This document shows positions 1 through 8,718 of a stretch of DNA of 64,000 nucleotides, piece after piece (the stretch's first letter is position 1; the number at the start of each line of letters is the position of its first letter). The notes beneath the pieces were generated by a model. That model was given only the letters and a program-made list of their open reading frames with translations. It searched no databases and was not told the origin of the DNA. The DNA is from an uncultured Haliea sp. (GTDB taxonomy: Bacteria; Pseudomonadota; Gammaproteobacteria; Pseudomonadales; Halieaceae), in contig CAJXUQ010000001.1 of assembly GCA_913061145.1 (NCBI GenBank), positions 210,752 to 274,751 of the forward strand, read 5' to 3'. Both the position numbers and the translations under genes were made by a program.

Positions 1-665
1 GCATCCAGTTCCTCGCGCTTGCCGTGGCCAAGTGCCTTGACCCGTTGCTCCCAGCCGGCCAACCAGCGCCACTGCGTCAGCAGAGCGTCACCATCGCGGA
101 TATTGCCGCGACACATCCACACCGGAAAATAGCCCAGAATATCCGCCCAGGACGGCGCGTCACCCAACACATAGGGCCGACCGTCGGCCAGCATGCTGTC
201 GAGCAGGTGCAACTGCGCCTCGAAGGCTGCGTACAGATGCGGCAGCTGCGCATCCAGTGTGCTGAAATCGAGGAAATTAAAAAAAGCCTTGCGATCCTTG
301 AGGATGGCTTCGGGCAAGCCCTCGTTGGTGCCCATGGAGAGGCCAGCACCGGGGCGAAAGAAGACGCTGTCGCTCCAGGCGGACAGGGCCAGACAGATGC
401 CCCGGCTCGCCCCCGGGAACAGTGACGGTCGTTCCGGAAACCTTGACTCCAGTTCCCGGGCTATACGCTGCGTATCACAGTAAACATCGGCGCCAATTTG
501 CAACACCGGGGTTTTCCGGTAACCACCGGTGAGGGCGGTGAGGTCCGGCTTGGGGATGACCAGCGGAATCTCCACTGACCGCCACGCCAGCCCCTTGAGC
601 CCCAGCGCCAGACGAATCTTTTCGGCGAAGGGGGATATGTCGAAGTGGTGAAGTATCAGCTCCAT
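1..665 (-). CDS. Glutathione S-transferase family protein (3' end beyond window)
   Basis: The frame reads leftwards and runs off the left edge, so the C-terminus is missing; about 221 codons are visible. It opens MELILHHFDISPFAEKIR, the thioredoxin-fold start of soluble GST-like proteins, with the S-P-F-A-E-K stretch where the glutathione-activating residue usually sits. A GYRKTPVLQIGADVYCDTQ segment supplies the cis-Pro (T-P-V-L) glutathione-binding motif. The rest is the helical C-terminal domain. An in-frame ATG three codons upstream (674) is possible; 665 fits the family better. It lies downstream of a TonB receptor but behind its terminator, so it is probably transcribed separately. Substrate is unknown; conjugation or isomerisation of an electrophilic catabolic intermediate is a guess from context. 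Confidence 0.8.
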   Translation of the reverse strand, partial: MELILHHFDISPFAEKIRLALGLKGLAWRSVEIPLVIPKPDLTALTGGYRKTPVLQIGADVYCDTQRIARELESRFPERPSLFPGASRGICLALSAWSDSVFFRPGAGLSMGTNEGLPEAILKDRKAFFNFLDFSTLDAQLPHLYAAFEAQLHLLDSMLADGRPYVLGDAPSWADILGYFPVWMCRGNIRDGDALLTQWRWLAGWEQRVKALGHGKREELD

Positions 666-702
666 GACTGGCATCTCGTCTGTAGCGGTTGCAGTTCAAG
701 GC

Positions 703-729
703 AAAAAAAGGGCCGACAAGGCCGGCCCT
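703..729 (-). terminator. Rho-independent terminator of the TonB receptor gene
   Basis: Read on the minus strand, a 7-bp GC stem (AGGGCCG / CGGCCCT, 7-nt loop) is followed by a run of seven T. It begins about 20 nt after the stop codon of the receptor gene ending at 748 and closes the catabolic operon before the GST gene. Confidence 0.85.
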
Positions 730-747
730 CAAGTACCGCAAACCGAA

Positions 748-3204
748 TCAGTTACCGCCGAACTTCATGCCCACTTCCAGGCCGTACGTGCGCGGCTGGC
801 CGTAGTAGGTCATGGTCCACAGGTCACCGACCGGCAGCTCACCAATCCGATACTCCTCGTCAGTCAGGTTGCGACCATAGAGACGGGCGAAAAAGCGCTC
901 ATCGGCGGTGGTGTAGGTCACGCTGGCATTTACCAGGGTGCGATCGTCGGTAACGCCGTGCAGGTCAGAGGAGACATTCGAGTAGACGAATATTGCCTCA
1001 TCTTCAAATGACAGACCCGCGATCCAGGTCAGGTCACCCGCCATGAAGTCGTGCACGTAGATGGCATCAAGGCCGTACTGCCATTCTGGTGCCCGGTTCA
1101 CATCCTCGTTGCTCAGGTCGATATCGATCTCGCCGTCGAAGTTGGTGTCGGCCAGGAACTCGTCATACTCGCTCTTCAGGTAACCGAGGTTACCGCGCAG
1201 CGTCAGGTTATCGCTCAGCTCTGCGGTCATCTCCAGTTCCAGACCGTAGGAAGAGAGATCCGCCGCGTTGAAGAAGCGCGTTTCCTGGAAGCTGCCGCCA
1301 AAGCCGTTGTCGAAAATGGCCACCAGGTCGCGCTGCGCATCCGAGTACTCGACATAGAACGCCGCCATATTCAGACGCAGGCGATTGTCCATGAAGTCAC
1401 CCTTCAGGCCGGCCTCGAAAGAGTCGGCAATCTCGGGATCGGTAGGTGCGGCAGAGGCTGCCGTAATGGGCGCACCCGATGTACCGGTCTGGTCGTTGTA
1501 GGCGCCGCTCTTGAAGCCTCGCGAATAGTTCAGGTAGCCAAACAGATCATCCGAGAACGTATAGCTGGCGGTCAGGCGCCAGGTGGGCTCCTGCCAGGAC
1601 TCGCTGTCGCGGAAGACGCCTTCGGAGTACTTGTTGAAGTCCGCCGCGTCGAGCCCGCTACCGAAGTCGCGCCAGGTGAGGTTGGGGTCGAATCCACCAT
1701 TCAACTGCTGGAAAAAGACCTGGTTGCGGCCCGTCCAGCTCTTGGACTCGTCGGTGTAGCGCAGACCGCCGGAGAGCGTCAGCCGGTCATTGATGTCATA
1801 GCTGCCGTCAACGAATACGGCCCAGTTGTCCGCCTCCTGCTCGTTACACAAGACTTGCGGGTTGTTATCCCACCAGGTCGGGTCGCCAAAGGCCGAGGAG
1901 CCCACGCCGAGAAGGTCGAGGAAACCCAGCACCTGAACCACGCAGAAGGTGGTTTCATCATCCTGGTAGAAACCACCGAGGACGAAATTGAACGGGCCAT
2001 CGAAGTTCGAGGCGAGACGGACTTCCTGCTGGAATGTCTGCCGCTCATCGAGACGGTTGGCATCGAACAGTGAACCACCGGGGCCGACCTCGCCCGTGTA
2101 GGTGGATGGGAGCTCGCTTTCCTGTTCGCGGTAACCGGTCACAGAACTGAGAGTGTAATTGTCCAGCTGCCAGTCCATGTTCAGGTAATAGCCGTCAACG
2201 TCGACCTGGTGGCCGTTGGACATGTTGAGCAGCAAGTCATCACGGTTGGTGATACCACCTTTATCGACCTGGTCACCACCGGGGTCGGAGGTCAGCCCCA
2301 GCGCATTGAACACCAGCGGTGCGCCGGGCGGTGTACCGTTGGCCACCGGGGGCGAGTCGCCGTCATCCCGGATGATTTCGTATTGCGCCACTGCGGTGAA
2401 ATTCGGCGAGGGCTCCCAAAGTGCTTTCAGTCGCGCCGAGATGGAGTCATCGCCACCGATCTTGCTGCCATCACCACGGCCCGAGGTACCCAGCGCGGGG
2501 TGCAGCGGGTCGAACGCCGTCACCGGGCCATACTCGGCACCATTGCGCCAGTAGCCATCGGACTCCATATACAGGCCCGAAGCACGCAGGGCCAGCGTAT
2601 CGCCGACCGCCACGTTACCGGCCACGCGGGTCTCGAAGCGACCGAAATTCTCCACCTTGCCCTGCACTTCCAGTGAGTTCTCGCCGAGCACCGGCCGCTT
2701 GGTCTTGACGTTGATCACCCCACCGGTGGTGTTTTTGCCGAACAGCGTGCCCTGCGGTCCGCGCAAAACCTCAATTTGCGCAATGTCGAACATTTCCAGC
2801 AGCTGTGTCTGGATGTTGGGCAGCACGAAATCATCTACCGTCACACCCACCTGTGGATCCTGGTAGACGATGATAGATGTCTGGCCCACACCTCGCATGG
2901 CGAATGACGCGGCGTTGAACCCGGCGGGCTTGGCCGCCGAAAAGTTCGGCACCAGCGTGGCGATATCGCCCAGATCCCGCGGCGTCAACTGATTGATGTC
3001 ATTGGATGTGATGGCACTCACAGCCACCGCTGTGGTTTGAATGTCGGTTTCACTGCGACGGTTCGCGGTGACCAACACTTCCTCCAGCGCGGCGCTTGCG
3101 GTGAGTGGCAAACCACTCAGCAGCGGTGCACTGCTCACGGCCAGCGCGAGCGGCAAAGCCCTGGCGGTAAAACGACCCTTCTTATCGTTGCTATTGTGCT
3201 TCAT
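748..3204 (-). CDS. TonB-dependent outer-membrane receptor of the catabolic operon
   Basis: An 818-residue outer-membrane importer. A signal peptide (basic start, hydrophobic stretch, A-S-A at about 36-38) is followed by a TonB box (LEEVLVTANRR), then the plug domain with VEVLRGPQGTLFGKNTTGG near residue 150, and a long 22-strand barrel ending in a C-terminal aromatic-containing strand (GLEVGMKFGGN). Such receptors of about 800 residues in marine gammaproteobacteria and sphingomonads take up hydrophobic or aromatic substrates, sugars or siderophores. The gene lies 100 bp downstream of the Rieske oxygenase gene on the same strand and ends in a clear terminator, so it probably imports the substrate of this operon; the ligand cannot be told from sequence. 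Confidence 0.92.
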   Translation of the reverse strand: MKHNSNDKKGRFTARALPLALAVSSAPLLSGLPLTASAALEEVLVTANRRSETDIQTTAVAVSAITSNDINQLTPRDLGDIATLVPNFSAAKPAGFNAASFAMRGVGQTSIIVYQDPQVGVTVDDFVLPNIQTQLLEMFDIAQIEVLRGPQGTLFGKNTTGGVINVKTKRPVLGENSLEVQGKVENFGRFETRVAGNVAVGDTLALRASGLYMESDGYWRNGAEYGPVTAFDPLHPALGTSGRGDGSKIGGDDSISARLKALWEPSPNFTAVAQYEIIRDDGDSPPVANGTPPGAPLVFNALGLTSDPGGDQVDKGGITNRDDLLLNMSNGHQVDVDGYYLNMDWQLDNYTLSSVTGYREQESELPSTYTGEVGPGGSLFDANRLDERQTFQQEVRLASNFDGPFNFVLGGFYQDDETTFCVVQVLGFLDLLGVGSSAFGDPTWWDNNPQVLCNEQEADNWAVFVDGSYDINDRLTLSGGLRYTDESKSWTGRNQVFFQQLNGGFDPNLTWRDFGSGLDAADFNKYSEGVFRDSESWQEPTWRLTASYTFSDDLFGYLNYSRGFKSGAYNDQTGTSGAPITAASAAPTDPEIADSFEAGLKGDFMDNRLRLNMAAFYVEYSDAQRDLVAIFDNGFGGSFQETRFFNAADLSSYGLELEMTAELSDNLTLRGNLGYLKSEYDEFLADTNFDGEIDIDLSNEDVNRAPEWQYGLDAIYVHDFMAGDLTWIAGLSFEDEAIFVYSNVSSDLHGVTDDRTLVNASVTYTTADERFFARLYGRNLTDEEYRIGELPVGDLWTMTYYGQPRTYGLEVGMKFGGN

Positions 3205-3304
3205 TGCGGCGTACTCCTGACATTATGATTTATGTGTAATTCAGTGGGCCGGGGCCGTGTTGAAGCGGCTCCCAACCCGTTTCGGTGCCCTCTACTCCAT
3301 TGCA

Positions 3305-4660
3305 CTAACGCGCCAGCCTTCTCTCCAGTTCAACGTGAAAGTGTCTGAGACGCTGCTCCTGTTCACTCCAGAGCTGGCCTTCAAAGCCCCGCGAGCGCAT
3401 CCCCTGCTGCACCACGGGCAGCAGCGCCGAGTCCTGGCTCAGGACCAGGCCCAGGTTGGGGTCTTCCTCGATGCTGTAGTGCTCGGTGGCCGGACGCACG
3501 CGCCCGGTGGTGTCGGTGCCCTCGGGCAGCCCCATCCAGGCAGGCGGACGATAGCTGCCGTCCTCCACCGGAAAAATCAGCGTCATGGTGTCGTAATAGA
3601 AACGCTCCGGGTCTGTCTCGTGGGGCAGGAAGCGCATCAGGAATACCGCTTCGGGGTGACAGCCTATCTGCACGTTGGGAAAAATGCCTGTCGCCCAGCT
3701 GTCTGACAGCTGTCCGTCAACAAAGCGCGAGTAATCCAGCCCCAGCCGCTCCGCGCGCTGGCGCTTGCCCTGCTGGATGGCTCGCCGCACATCGGCGGCG
3801 GTGCCGGTGAAACCCGAGGAATCCAGACCCGCGTCCTCCAGCATCATCTTCAGACCCTCGTTCACCGTGGCCTGGTCGTGCATGCGCGGGCTGGGCTGCC
3901 CCAGGGGTACGATCATGCGGCTCGCGCCGTTGGGATACAGGTCGTATTGCACATTCAGGTCGCCCATAACACCACGGGTTTCGGGGTGCACGGCGTGCAG
4001 GTGGTAGCTCTCGTAGAACGCCTCGACGCCGACCTTCCAGTTGGCACCCCACTCGCTGCGCACATGACGCGCGACCCGCATGTCGGCGATTCGGTAGGCT
4101 TCCAGATAGCCGTCCGGCAGTCCGATGGCCTCCTTCAGGGGCTGCTCCGGCGCGTCGTCCATGTTGATGAAGACGATACCGGCCAGGGTATCGCAGTGTA
4201 CCGGCTTCAGGCCCGGACGGTGCGCCACAACCTCGGGCTTGAAATATTCCTCATCCGTTATGCGGCGCAAACGGCCATCGTTGTGAAAACTCCAGCTGTG
4301 GAAGGGGCAGACAAATACCTTGCGATTACCGCGGTCGTCCCACACCAGGCGCGCCCCCCGGTGGCTGCACACGTTGTAGAAAGCCTTGATACCCTCCTCG
4401 GTGCGGGTGACGATGATGGATTCGTCGCGGATGTTGAAAAGGAAAAAGTCGCCAACCTCCGGGATATCCGACTCCACACCGGCAATCAGCCACGAGCGGG
4501 TCCAGAGCCTGTCCCACTCGCGCTGCATATAGTCACGGCTGAAATAACCCTCTTTGCCGGCGATCTCCACGCCGTTATCCACCTCCGGCTGCTTCGCCTC
4601 CAGAGATTCCACCGGCGCATCGGGGTTGATTACCGCAATCGGTACACCTTTCGCATTCAT
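3305..4660 (-). CDS. Rieske non-heme iron oxygenase, alpha subunit
   Basis: A 451-residue ring-hydroxylating-type oxygenase large subunit. The N-terminal Rieske domain has the Cys-X-His ... Cys-X2-His cluster ligands (CSHRGARLVW and CPFHSW, about residues 97-121). The C-terminal domain has the mononuclear-iron motif FYESYHLHAVHPE near residue 220, giving the His-X4-His pair. Family members use O2 and electrons from a reductase/ferredoxin to hydroxylate or demethylate aromatic or alicyclic substrates. No beta subunit, ferredoxin or reductase gene is in the window, so electron supply must come from elsewhere. The start codon overlaps the stop of the DUF35 gene by 4 bp (ATGA), so translation is coupled. 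Substrate unknown. Confidence 0.9.
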   Translation of the reverse strand: MNAKGVPIAVINPDAPVESLEAKQPEVDNGVEIAGKEGYFSRDYMQREWDRLWTRSWLIAGVESDIPEVGDFFLFNIRDESIIVTRTEEGIKAFYNVCSHRGARLVWDDRGNRKVFVCPFHSWSFHNDGRLRRITDEEYFKPEVVAHRPGLKPVHCDTLAGIVFINMDDAPEQPLKEAIGLPDGYLEAYRIADMRVARHVRSEWGANWKVGVEAFYESYHLHAVHPETRGVMGDLNVQYDLYPNGASRMIVPLGQPSPRMHDQATVNEGLKMMLEDAGLDSSGFTGTAADVRRAIQQGKRQRAERLGLDYSRFVDGQLSDSWATGIFPNVQIGCHPEAVFLMRFLPHETDPERFYYDTMTLIFPVEDGSYRPPAWMGLPEGTDTTGRVRPATEHYSIEEDPNLGLVLSQDSALLPVVQQGMRSRGFEGQLWSEQEQRLRHFHVELERRLAR

Positions 4661-5070
4661 GATGAACTACCTCTCTGCCTGTCGAGCGTGAACACGGGAA
4701 GGGCAACGCTTTCGGACCAGGAGGCAAACGCCACCTGCACCGGAAGCCCTACCGCGATGGTTTCCGGGGCGCAATCGACGATGTGACTCATCAGCGTCGG
4801 CCCCTCCTGCAACTTGATCAGCGCCACCACGTACGGTGCGTCATAGGCCCTGGAGATGGGTCTGCGCACCACGGTGAAGCTGATGATTTCACCGCGCCCC
4901 GTGGCAGCGACCCATTCCAGCTCTTCACTGAAGCAGTGGGCACACATGATGCGCGGGTAAAACTGGTGAAGACCACAGCGACTGCAGCACTGCAGGCGCA
5001 ATTCGCCCACACGGCAACCGGCGATGTAGGCATCGGCAAGTGCACCGCTGCTCGGCTGGATACGTTCCAC
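4657..5070 (-). CDS. DUF35 / Zn-ribbon OB-fold protein (acyl-CoA-binding partner of the thiolase-like protein)
   Basis: A 137-residue protein with an N-terminal rubredoxin-like zinc ribbon (CSRC ... CAHC, about residues 28-45) followed by an OB fold (GRGEIISFTVVRRP). I chose the GTG at 5070 because a GGAGG lies just upstream inside the end of the thiolase-like gene and the family starts here; a longer open frame to 5172 would overlap that gene by about 100 bp. Proteins of this family form complexes with SCPx/Ltp-type thiolases; in cholesterol catabolism the ChsH2 DUF35 domain with Ltp2 makes a retro-aldolase. Sitting one base after the thiolase-like gene, this one very likely partners it. Confidence 0.88.
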   Translation of the reverse strand: MERIQPSSGALADAYIAGCRVGELRLQCCSRCGLHQFYPRIMCAHCFSEELEWVAATGRGEIISFTVVRRPISRAYDAPYVVALIKLQEGPTLMSHIVDCAPETIAVGLPVQVAFASWSESVALPVFTLDRQRGSSS

Positions 5071-5071
5071 G

Positions 5072-6241
5072 TCAGCCCTCCTCCCTGCCCAGTATGAGCG
5101 TGCTGTGACTGGACATGATGCCGCCCTGCGCATGCAGGAGCCCGTAACGGGCATTCCCGATCTGCCGCTCACCGGCCGTGTGTCGCAGCTGCCAGACCGA
5201 CTCGGTCAGCGCAAACATGGACCCCGGGTTGCCGGGATGACAATGAGACAGCAGGCCACCGTGGGTATTCACCGGCAGCTGTCCCGCCGGACCGATACCT
5301 GCCTCGCAGACGAAGGCCCCGCCCTCTCCCTTGGCACAAAAACCCAGATCCTCAAGCTCCACCAGCACGGTAGGCGTAAAGCAGTCGTAGAGCTGCGCAA
5401 AGTCCATGTCGACGGGGCGCAGGCCCGCCATGGCATAGGCCCTCTGGCCCGATTCGCGGGCGGCGGAGGCGGTGAGGTCCTGCGCCTGGCTGATGTGCTC
5501 ATGACCATGACCTTCACCCACACCCAGCACATAGACGGGGGGCTGGCGAAAATCGCGCGCACGTTCGGCCGATGTGAGAATGATCGCTGCACCGCCATCC
5601 GACACCAGGGAACAATCCAGCAGGTGCAGCGGATCGGCAATCATGCGCGAATTGAGCACATCGTCGACCGTGATCGGCTCGCGCATCTGCGCCGCGGGAT
5701 TGCGCGCGGCATGCGCCCGGCAGGCGACCGCGATTTCCGCAAAATGCTCGGGCCGGGTGCCGTAGCGCGCCATATGCGCCTGCGCGATCAGCGCATAGTA
5801 CGCGGGCACCGTGGGACCGTAGGGCTGCTCGTATTGCGGGTGTCCGGTGGATGACTGCATCAGCATGGCCTGGTCGCGGGAGAGGCCGCTGCGCAGACTG
5901 TCCGCCATCGCAATCACGACCACCTCGGCCATACCGGTCACAATCGCCGATGCCGCGTGGTGCAACACGGAGAAGGTCGTGCCACCGCCGGCGCCGGCGG
6001 CAAAACAGTACCGCGGCGTGATGGCAAGATATTCCGCAATGGCTTCTGCGTGGTACAGCATCGGTTGCGCCATACTGTTACAGGTGACCAGGCCGTCCAC
6101 CTCATCCTTGCCAATGCCGGCATCAGCCAGCGCCAACAGGATGGATTCGACACACAGCTCGGTGGCCGTCCTGTCCGGCACCACGCCAACCCGGGTATCC
6201 GCTGCACCGACGATGGCTACCTTGCCGCGCAAGCTGCTCAC
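5072..6241 (-). CDS. Thiolase-like lipid-transfer protein (SCPx/Ltp2-type, probable aldolase or lyase)
   Basis: A 389-residue thiolase-superfamily protein starting at GTG 6241 (VSSLRGKVAIVGAADT), with a purine-rich GGGGG 5 nt upstream; extension to 6349 would overlap the MaoC gene. Family landmarks are SDGGAAIILT, AQLYDCFTPTVLVELEDLGF and THGGLLSHCHPGNPG. The usual N-terminal nucleophilic cysteine is absent (the segment reads AGAGGGTTFSVLHHA), and the C-terminal C-X-G cysteine is replaced by LLHAQGGIMSS. This resembles Ltp2, which cleaves a hydroxyacyl-CoA by retro-aldol chemistry together with a DUF35 protein. Flanked by MaoC hydratases and a DUF35 gene in one operon, it probably performs the side-chain-shortening step; that role is inferred. 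Confidence 0.87.
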   Translation of the reverse strand: MSSLRGKVAIVGAADTRVGVVPDRTATELCVESILLALADAGIGKDEVDGLVTCNSMAQPMLYHAEAIAEYLAITPRYCFAAGAGGGTTFSVLHHAASAIVTGMAEVVVIAMADSLRSGLSRDQAMLMQSSTGHPQYEQPYGPTVPAYYALIAQAHMARYGTRPEHFAEIAVACRAHAARNPAAQMREPITVDDVLNSRMIADPLHLLDCSLVSDGGAAIILTSAERARDFRQPPVYVLGVGEGHGHEHISQAQDLTASAARESGQRAYAMAGLRPVDMDFAQLYDCFTPTVLVELEDLGFCAKGEGGAFVCEAGIGPAGQLPVNTHGGLLSHCHPGNPGSMFALTESVWQLRHTAGERQIGNARYGLLHAQGGIMSSHSTLILGREEG

Positions 6242-6263
6242 GGTGTGTCCCCCGCGCCGTTCA

Positions 6264-6701
6264 TCATGTGTCCAGCACCGCGGTCGCCACGCCGGGGGTG
6301 ACCACCTCTCCCGCCGCGTTTCTGATAAACACGTCAATCCGCACCGCACCCGAGGCGGGATCGACCTCGATCACACTGCCCCCGGAAACCAGGGTTTCGC
6401 CAATATAGCTTGCGGCGCGATTGGAGTATTCGATGGACACGAGGCGACCGTTGTCACCCAGCCACTCCTCCACACACTGATTCAGCCAGTCCCCCAGCAT
6501 GGGCCCGGCAATCACCAGGCCAGGATAGCCCTCCACCTCTCTCGCGTAGGGCTCGTCAAAATGAATCCTGTGCGCATTCCACAACGCGGCGTTGTACAGA
6601 AACAGCTGCACGTTGTCGGGCGTAAGCTCACGCTCCGGCAGTGTGTCGCCGACCTGCACGGACATCGGGATTTGTTTTTCAGACAGCGCCAAATCGCTCA
6701 C
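6264..6701 (-). CDS. MaoC-like hot-dog dehydratase/hydratase, catalytic half
   Basis: A 145-residue hot-dog-fold protein with the hydratase-2 motif NAHRIHFDEPYA (about residues 42-53), containing the Asp/His pair that hydrates enoyl-CoA, then GYPGLVIAGPML. This is the C-terminal (catalytic) hot dog of a double-hot-dog enzyme; the N-terminal half is encoded by the preceding gene, as in the heteromeric ChsH1-ChsH2 hydratase. Its ATG overlaps the stop of that gene by 4 bp (6698-6701). It probably hydrates the 2-enoyl-CoA that the thiolase-like protein then cleaves. Confidence 0.85.
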   Translation of the reverse strand: MSDLALSEKQIPMSVQVGDTLPERELTPDNVQLFLYNAALWNAHRIHFDEPYAREVEGYPGLVIAGPMLGDWLNQCVEEWLGDNGRLVSIEYSNRAASYIGETLVSGGSVIEVDPASGAVRIDVFIRNAAGEVVTPGVATAVLDT

Positions 6702-7153
6702 CTCAGAATACGTGTGGTTTGTTCACGGATGACCGGTTCACCCGCATCGTTGACGATCTGCATGTCGACTTCATAGAAAATCAGTGGGCCGGAGCGGCCG
6801 TGCTTCTCGTAGATGTTGGTCAGCGTGCGCGTTGCGGTGAGCCAGTCGCCCGGATACACCGGTTTGAAGTAGTCGATTTTCAGGCCACCCGCCATCGCCC
6901 GCTCCAGCGGAAATTTGGGCAGCAGCGAATCGATTGAAACACCGTCCGGCGTCAGTTCGTCAAGCTCCACCACATCCCAGAACAGCGCCACGTGGAACAT
7001 GGGCGGAGCCTGATCGCCATCGAGGTATTTGCGTTGGCGGTTCCCCGTCGCTATCGCGTATTTCCGAATATCGCGGCGGGTAACCAGCTCGCGATGCGGT
7101 GTGCTTTGGCGGCCGATCGTGGCCAGCAGCTCGTCACTGAGCAGGTTTGTCAT
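6698..7153 (-). CDS. MaoC-like protein, FAS1-type N-terminal hot-dog half
   Basis: A 151-residue FAS1_DH-type hot-dog protein (ATGNRQRKYLDGDQAPPMFHVALFWDV). It lacks the H-R-I-H-x-D catalytic motif and so is probably the structural/CoA-binding half of a two-subunit hydratase with the next gene. It overlaps both neighbours by 4 bp (acyl-CoA ligase at 7150-7153, catalytic MaoC at 6698-6701), so the three are translationally coupled. The GDWLTATRTLTNIYEKHGRSGPL segment is typical of the hot-dog core. Confidence 0.85.
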   Translation of the reverse strand: MTNLLSDELLATIGRQSTPHRELVTRRDIRKYAIATGNRQRKYLDGDQAPPMFHVALFWDVVELDELTPDGVSIDSLLPKFPLERAMAGGLKIDYFKPVYPGDWLTATRTLTNIYEKHGRSGPLIFYEVDMQIVNDAGEPVIREQTTRILR

Positions 7154-8706
7154 ACCTTCCTCTCTCCCTGATTCCAGTAGGGGTCGCGCAATTCACGCTT
7201 GAGAATTTTTCCCGTGGGCGCCTTCGGCAGGCTGTCCACGAAATCCACCGAACGCGGCTTCTGGTAGGACGCCAGGTGCTCGCTGGCAGCGGCAATGATC
7301 TCCTGCTCGGTGGCCTGCATGCCCGGCTTGAGCACGACAACCGCTTTTACCGACTCACCCCACTGCGCATCCGGCACTCCGAACACGGCGGACTCCAGCA
7401 CCGCAGGGTGCTGGTGAATCGCGGCCTCCACCTGGGTGCTGTAAATGTTTTCACCGCCGGATATGATCATGTCCTTGGCACGATCAACAATGAAGATGTA
7501 GCCTTCCTCATCCCAGACCGCCACGTCTCCGGTGTGCATCCAGCCATCGCGCAGGGTCTCGGCGGTGAGGTCCGGGCGCTGCCAATAGCCCACCATGTTG
7601 GCTTCCGACTGCACCAGTATTTCGCCCGGTGTCACGCCATCGCGCGGCACCGGTTCGCCACGGGCGTCAACCAGTTTGATGGTGGTCATGAAGCCTTCCC
7701 GCCCACAGGAACTCAGCCGCTCGGGATGGATGCCGGCGATCGCGTTGGCATGGTCCTCCTGGGAGAGAAAGCTCATGGTCATGCCTTCGGTCTGCCCGTA
7801 GCCCTGGATCAGGGTACAGGGAAAGGCCTCCAGCGCCGCCTTCACCACGCTGTGCGGCATCGGCCCCCCGCCGTACTGGATGTTCCGGAGGCTGCTGAGG
7901 TCGTAATCGGCGAAGTTGTCCACCGCCATCATCCAGTTGAGCATGGTGGTGATGCCGAGGAAGGCCGACACACGCTCGCGCTGGATAACCTCCAGCGCGA
8001 GCCGGGCCTCGAAGTTGATCAACACCAGTGGACAGCCATGGGCCATGTAGTTCATGGCCAGACCTACCGGTATGTGAAACATCTGGCCGGTGAGCATGTA
8101 GACGTCGGAGGGTACAATGCGCTCGGCGACGGTCTGGTTGATCATGCCGGCAAACAGGGAACGATGCGTGTGCAGCGCCCCCTTGGATTCACCGGTGGTG
8201 CCGCCGGTATAGAGGATCAGGACCGGATCATCGCCCCCCGTCGACGCGGACTGTGGGGGTTCCTGCGCACTCGCCTGAGCCAGCAACGCCTCGTAACTGC
8301 CATCGCTGTCCTCGCCGAACGCAAAGGCATGGGGAATGGCGGCCTGCGCCACAAGGGTCGTCGCCTCGTCCGCGTACTCGGCAGCATACATGAGCACCGC
8401 CGGCTCCCCGTCACTGGCAATCTTGAGCAGCTCCGGCGTCCCCAAACGCCAGTTCAGGGGCTGCACAATGAGGCCGACCCTCGCGCAGCCGTAATACACC
8501 TCCATGTACTCGATGCAGTTGCGCGCCAGCACCGCAACACGATCGCCCCTGGCAAGCCCCAGCTGTTGCATGAGCGCATTACCCAGGCGGCAGACGCGTT
8601 CGTCGAGCTCGCCGTAGGTCATCCGGCGGCTGGTCGACACGTCGATCAGCGCCTCGCGAGCGGGTGTCAGGCGTGCGGTTTTCGCCGGGATTTTGCCGAT
8701 ATTCAC
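7150..8706 (-). CDS. Acyl-CoA synthetase (AMP-forming), class I adenylate-forming enzyme
   Basis: A 518-residue ligase that activates a carboxylic acid with ATP and CoA. The AMP-binding P-loop YTGGTTGESKGALHTH lies near residue 170, GYGQTEGMT near 300, the hinge TGD/IVDRAKDMIISGGENI near 390-415, and the C-terminal lysine motif PKAPTGKILKREL near 500. Length is normal for fatty/aryl acid ligases. The start is 12 nt after the SnoaL-like gene and the stop overlaps the MaoC N-half start. It probably makes the CoA thioester that enters the MaoC/Ltp steps. The acid it uses is not predictable here. Confidence 0.9.
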   Translation of the reverse strand: MNIGKIPAKTARLTPAREALIDVSTSRRMTYGELDERVCRLGNALMQQLGLARGDRVAVLARNCIEYMEVYYGCARVGLIVQPLNWRLGTPELLKIASDGEPAVLMYAAEYADEATTLVAQAAIPHAFAFGEDSDGSYEALLAQASAQEPPQSASTGGDDPVLILYTGGTTGESKGALHTHRSLFAGMINQTVAERIVPSDVYMLTGQMFHIPVGLAMNYMAHGCPLVLINFEARLALEVIQRERVSAFLGITTMLNWMMAVDNFADYDLSSLRNIQYGGGPMPHSVVKAALEAFPCTLIQGYGQTEGMTMSFLSQEDHANAIAGIHPERLSSCGREGFMTTIKLVDARGEPVPRDGVTPGEILVQSEANMVGYWQRPDLTAETLRDGWMHTGDVAVWDEEGYIFIVDRAKDMIISGGENIYSTQVEAAIHQHPAVLESAVFGVPDAQWGESVKAVVVLKPGMQATEQEIIAAASEHLASYQKPRSVDFVDSLPKAPTGKILKRELRDPYWNQGERKV

Positions 8707-8718
8707 GCGTCGCTTCCG

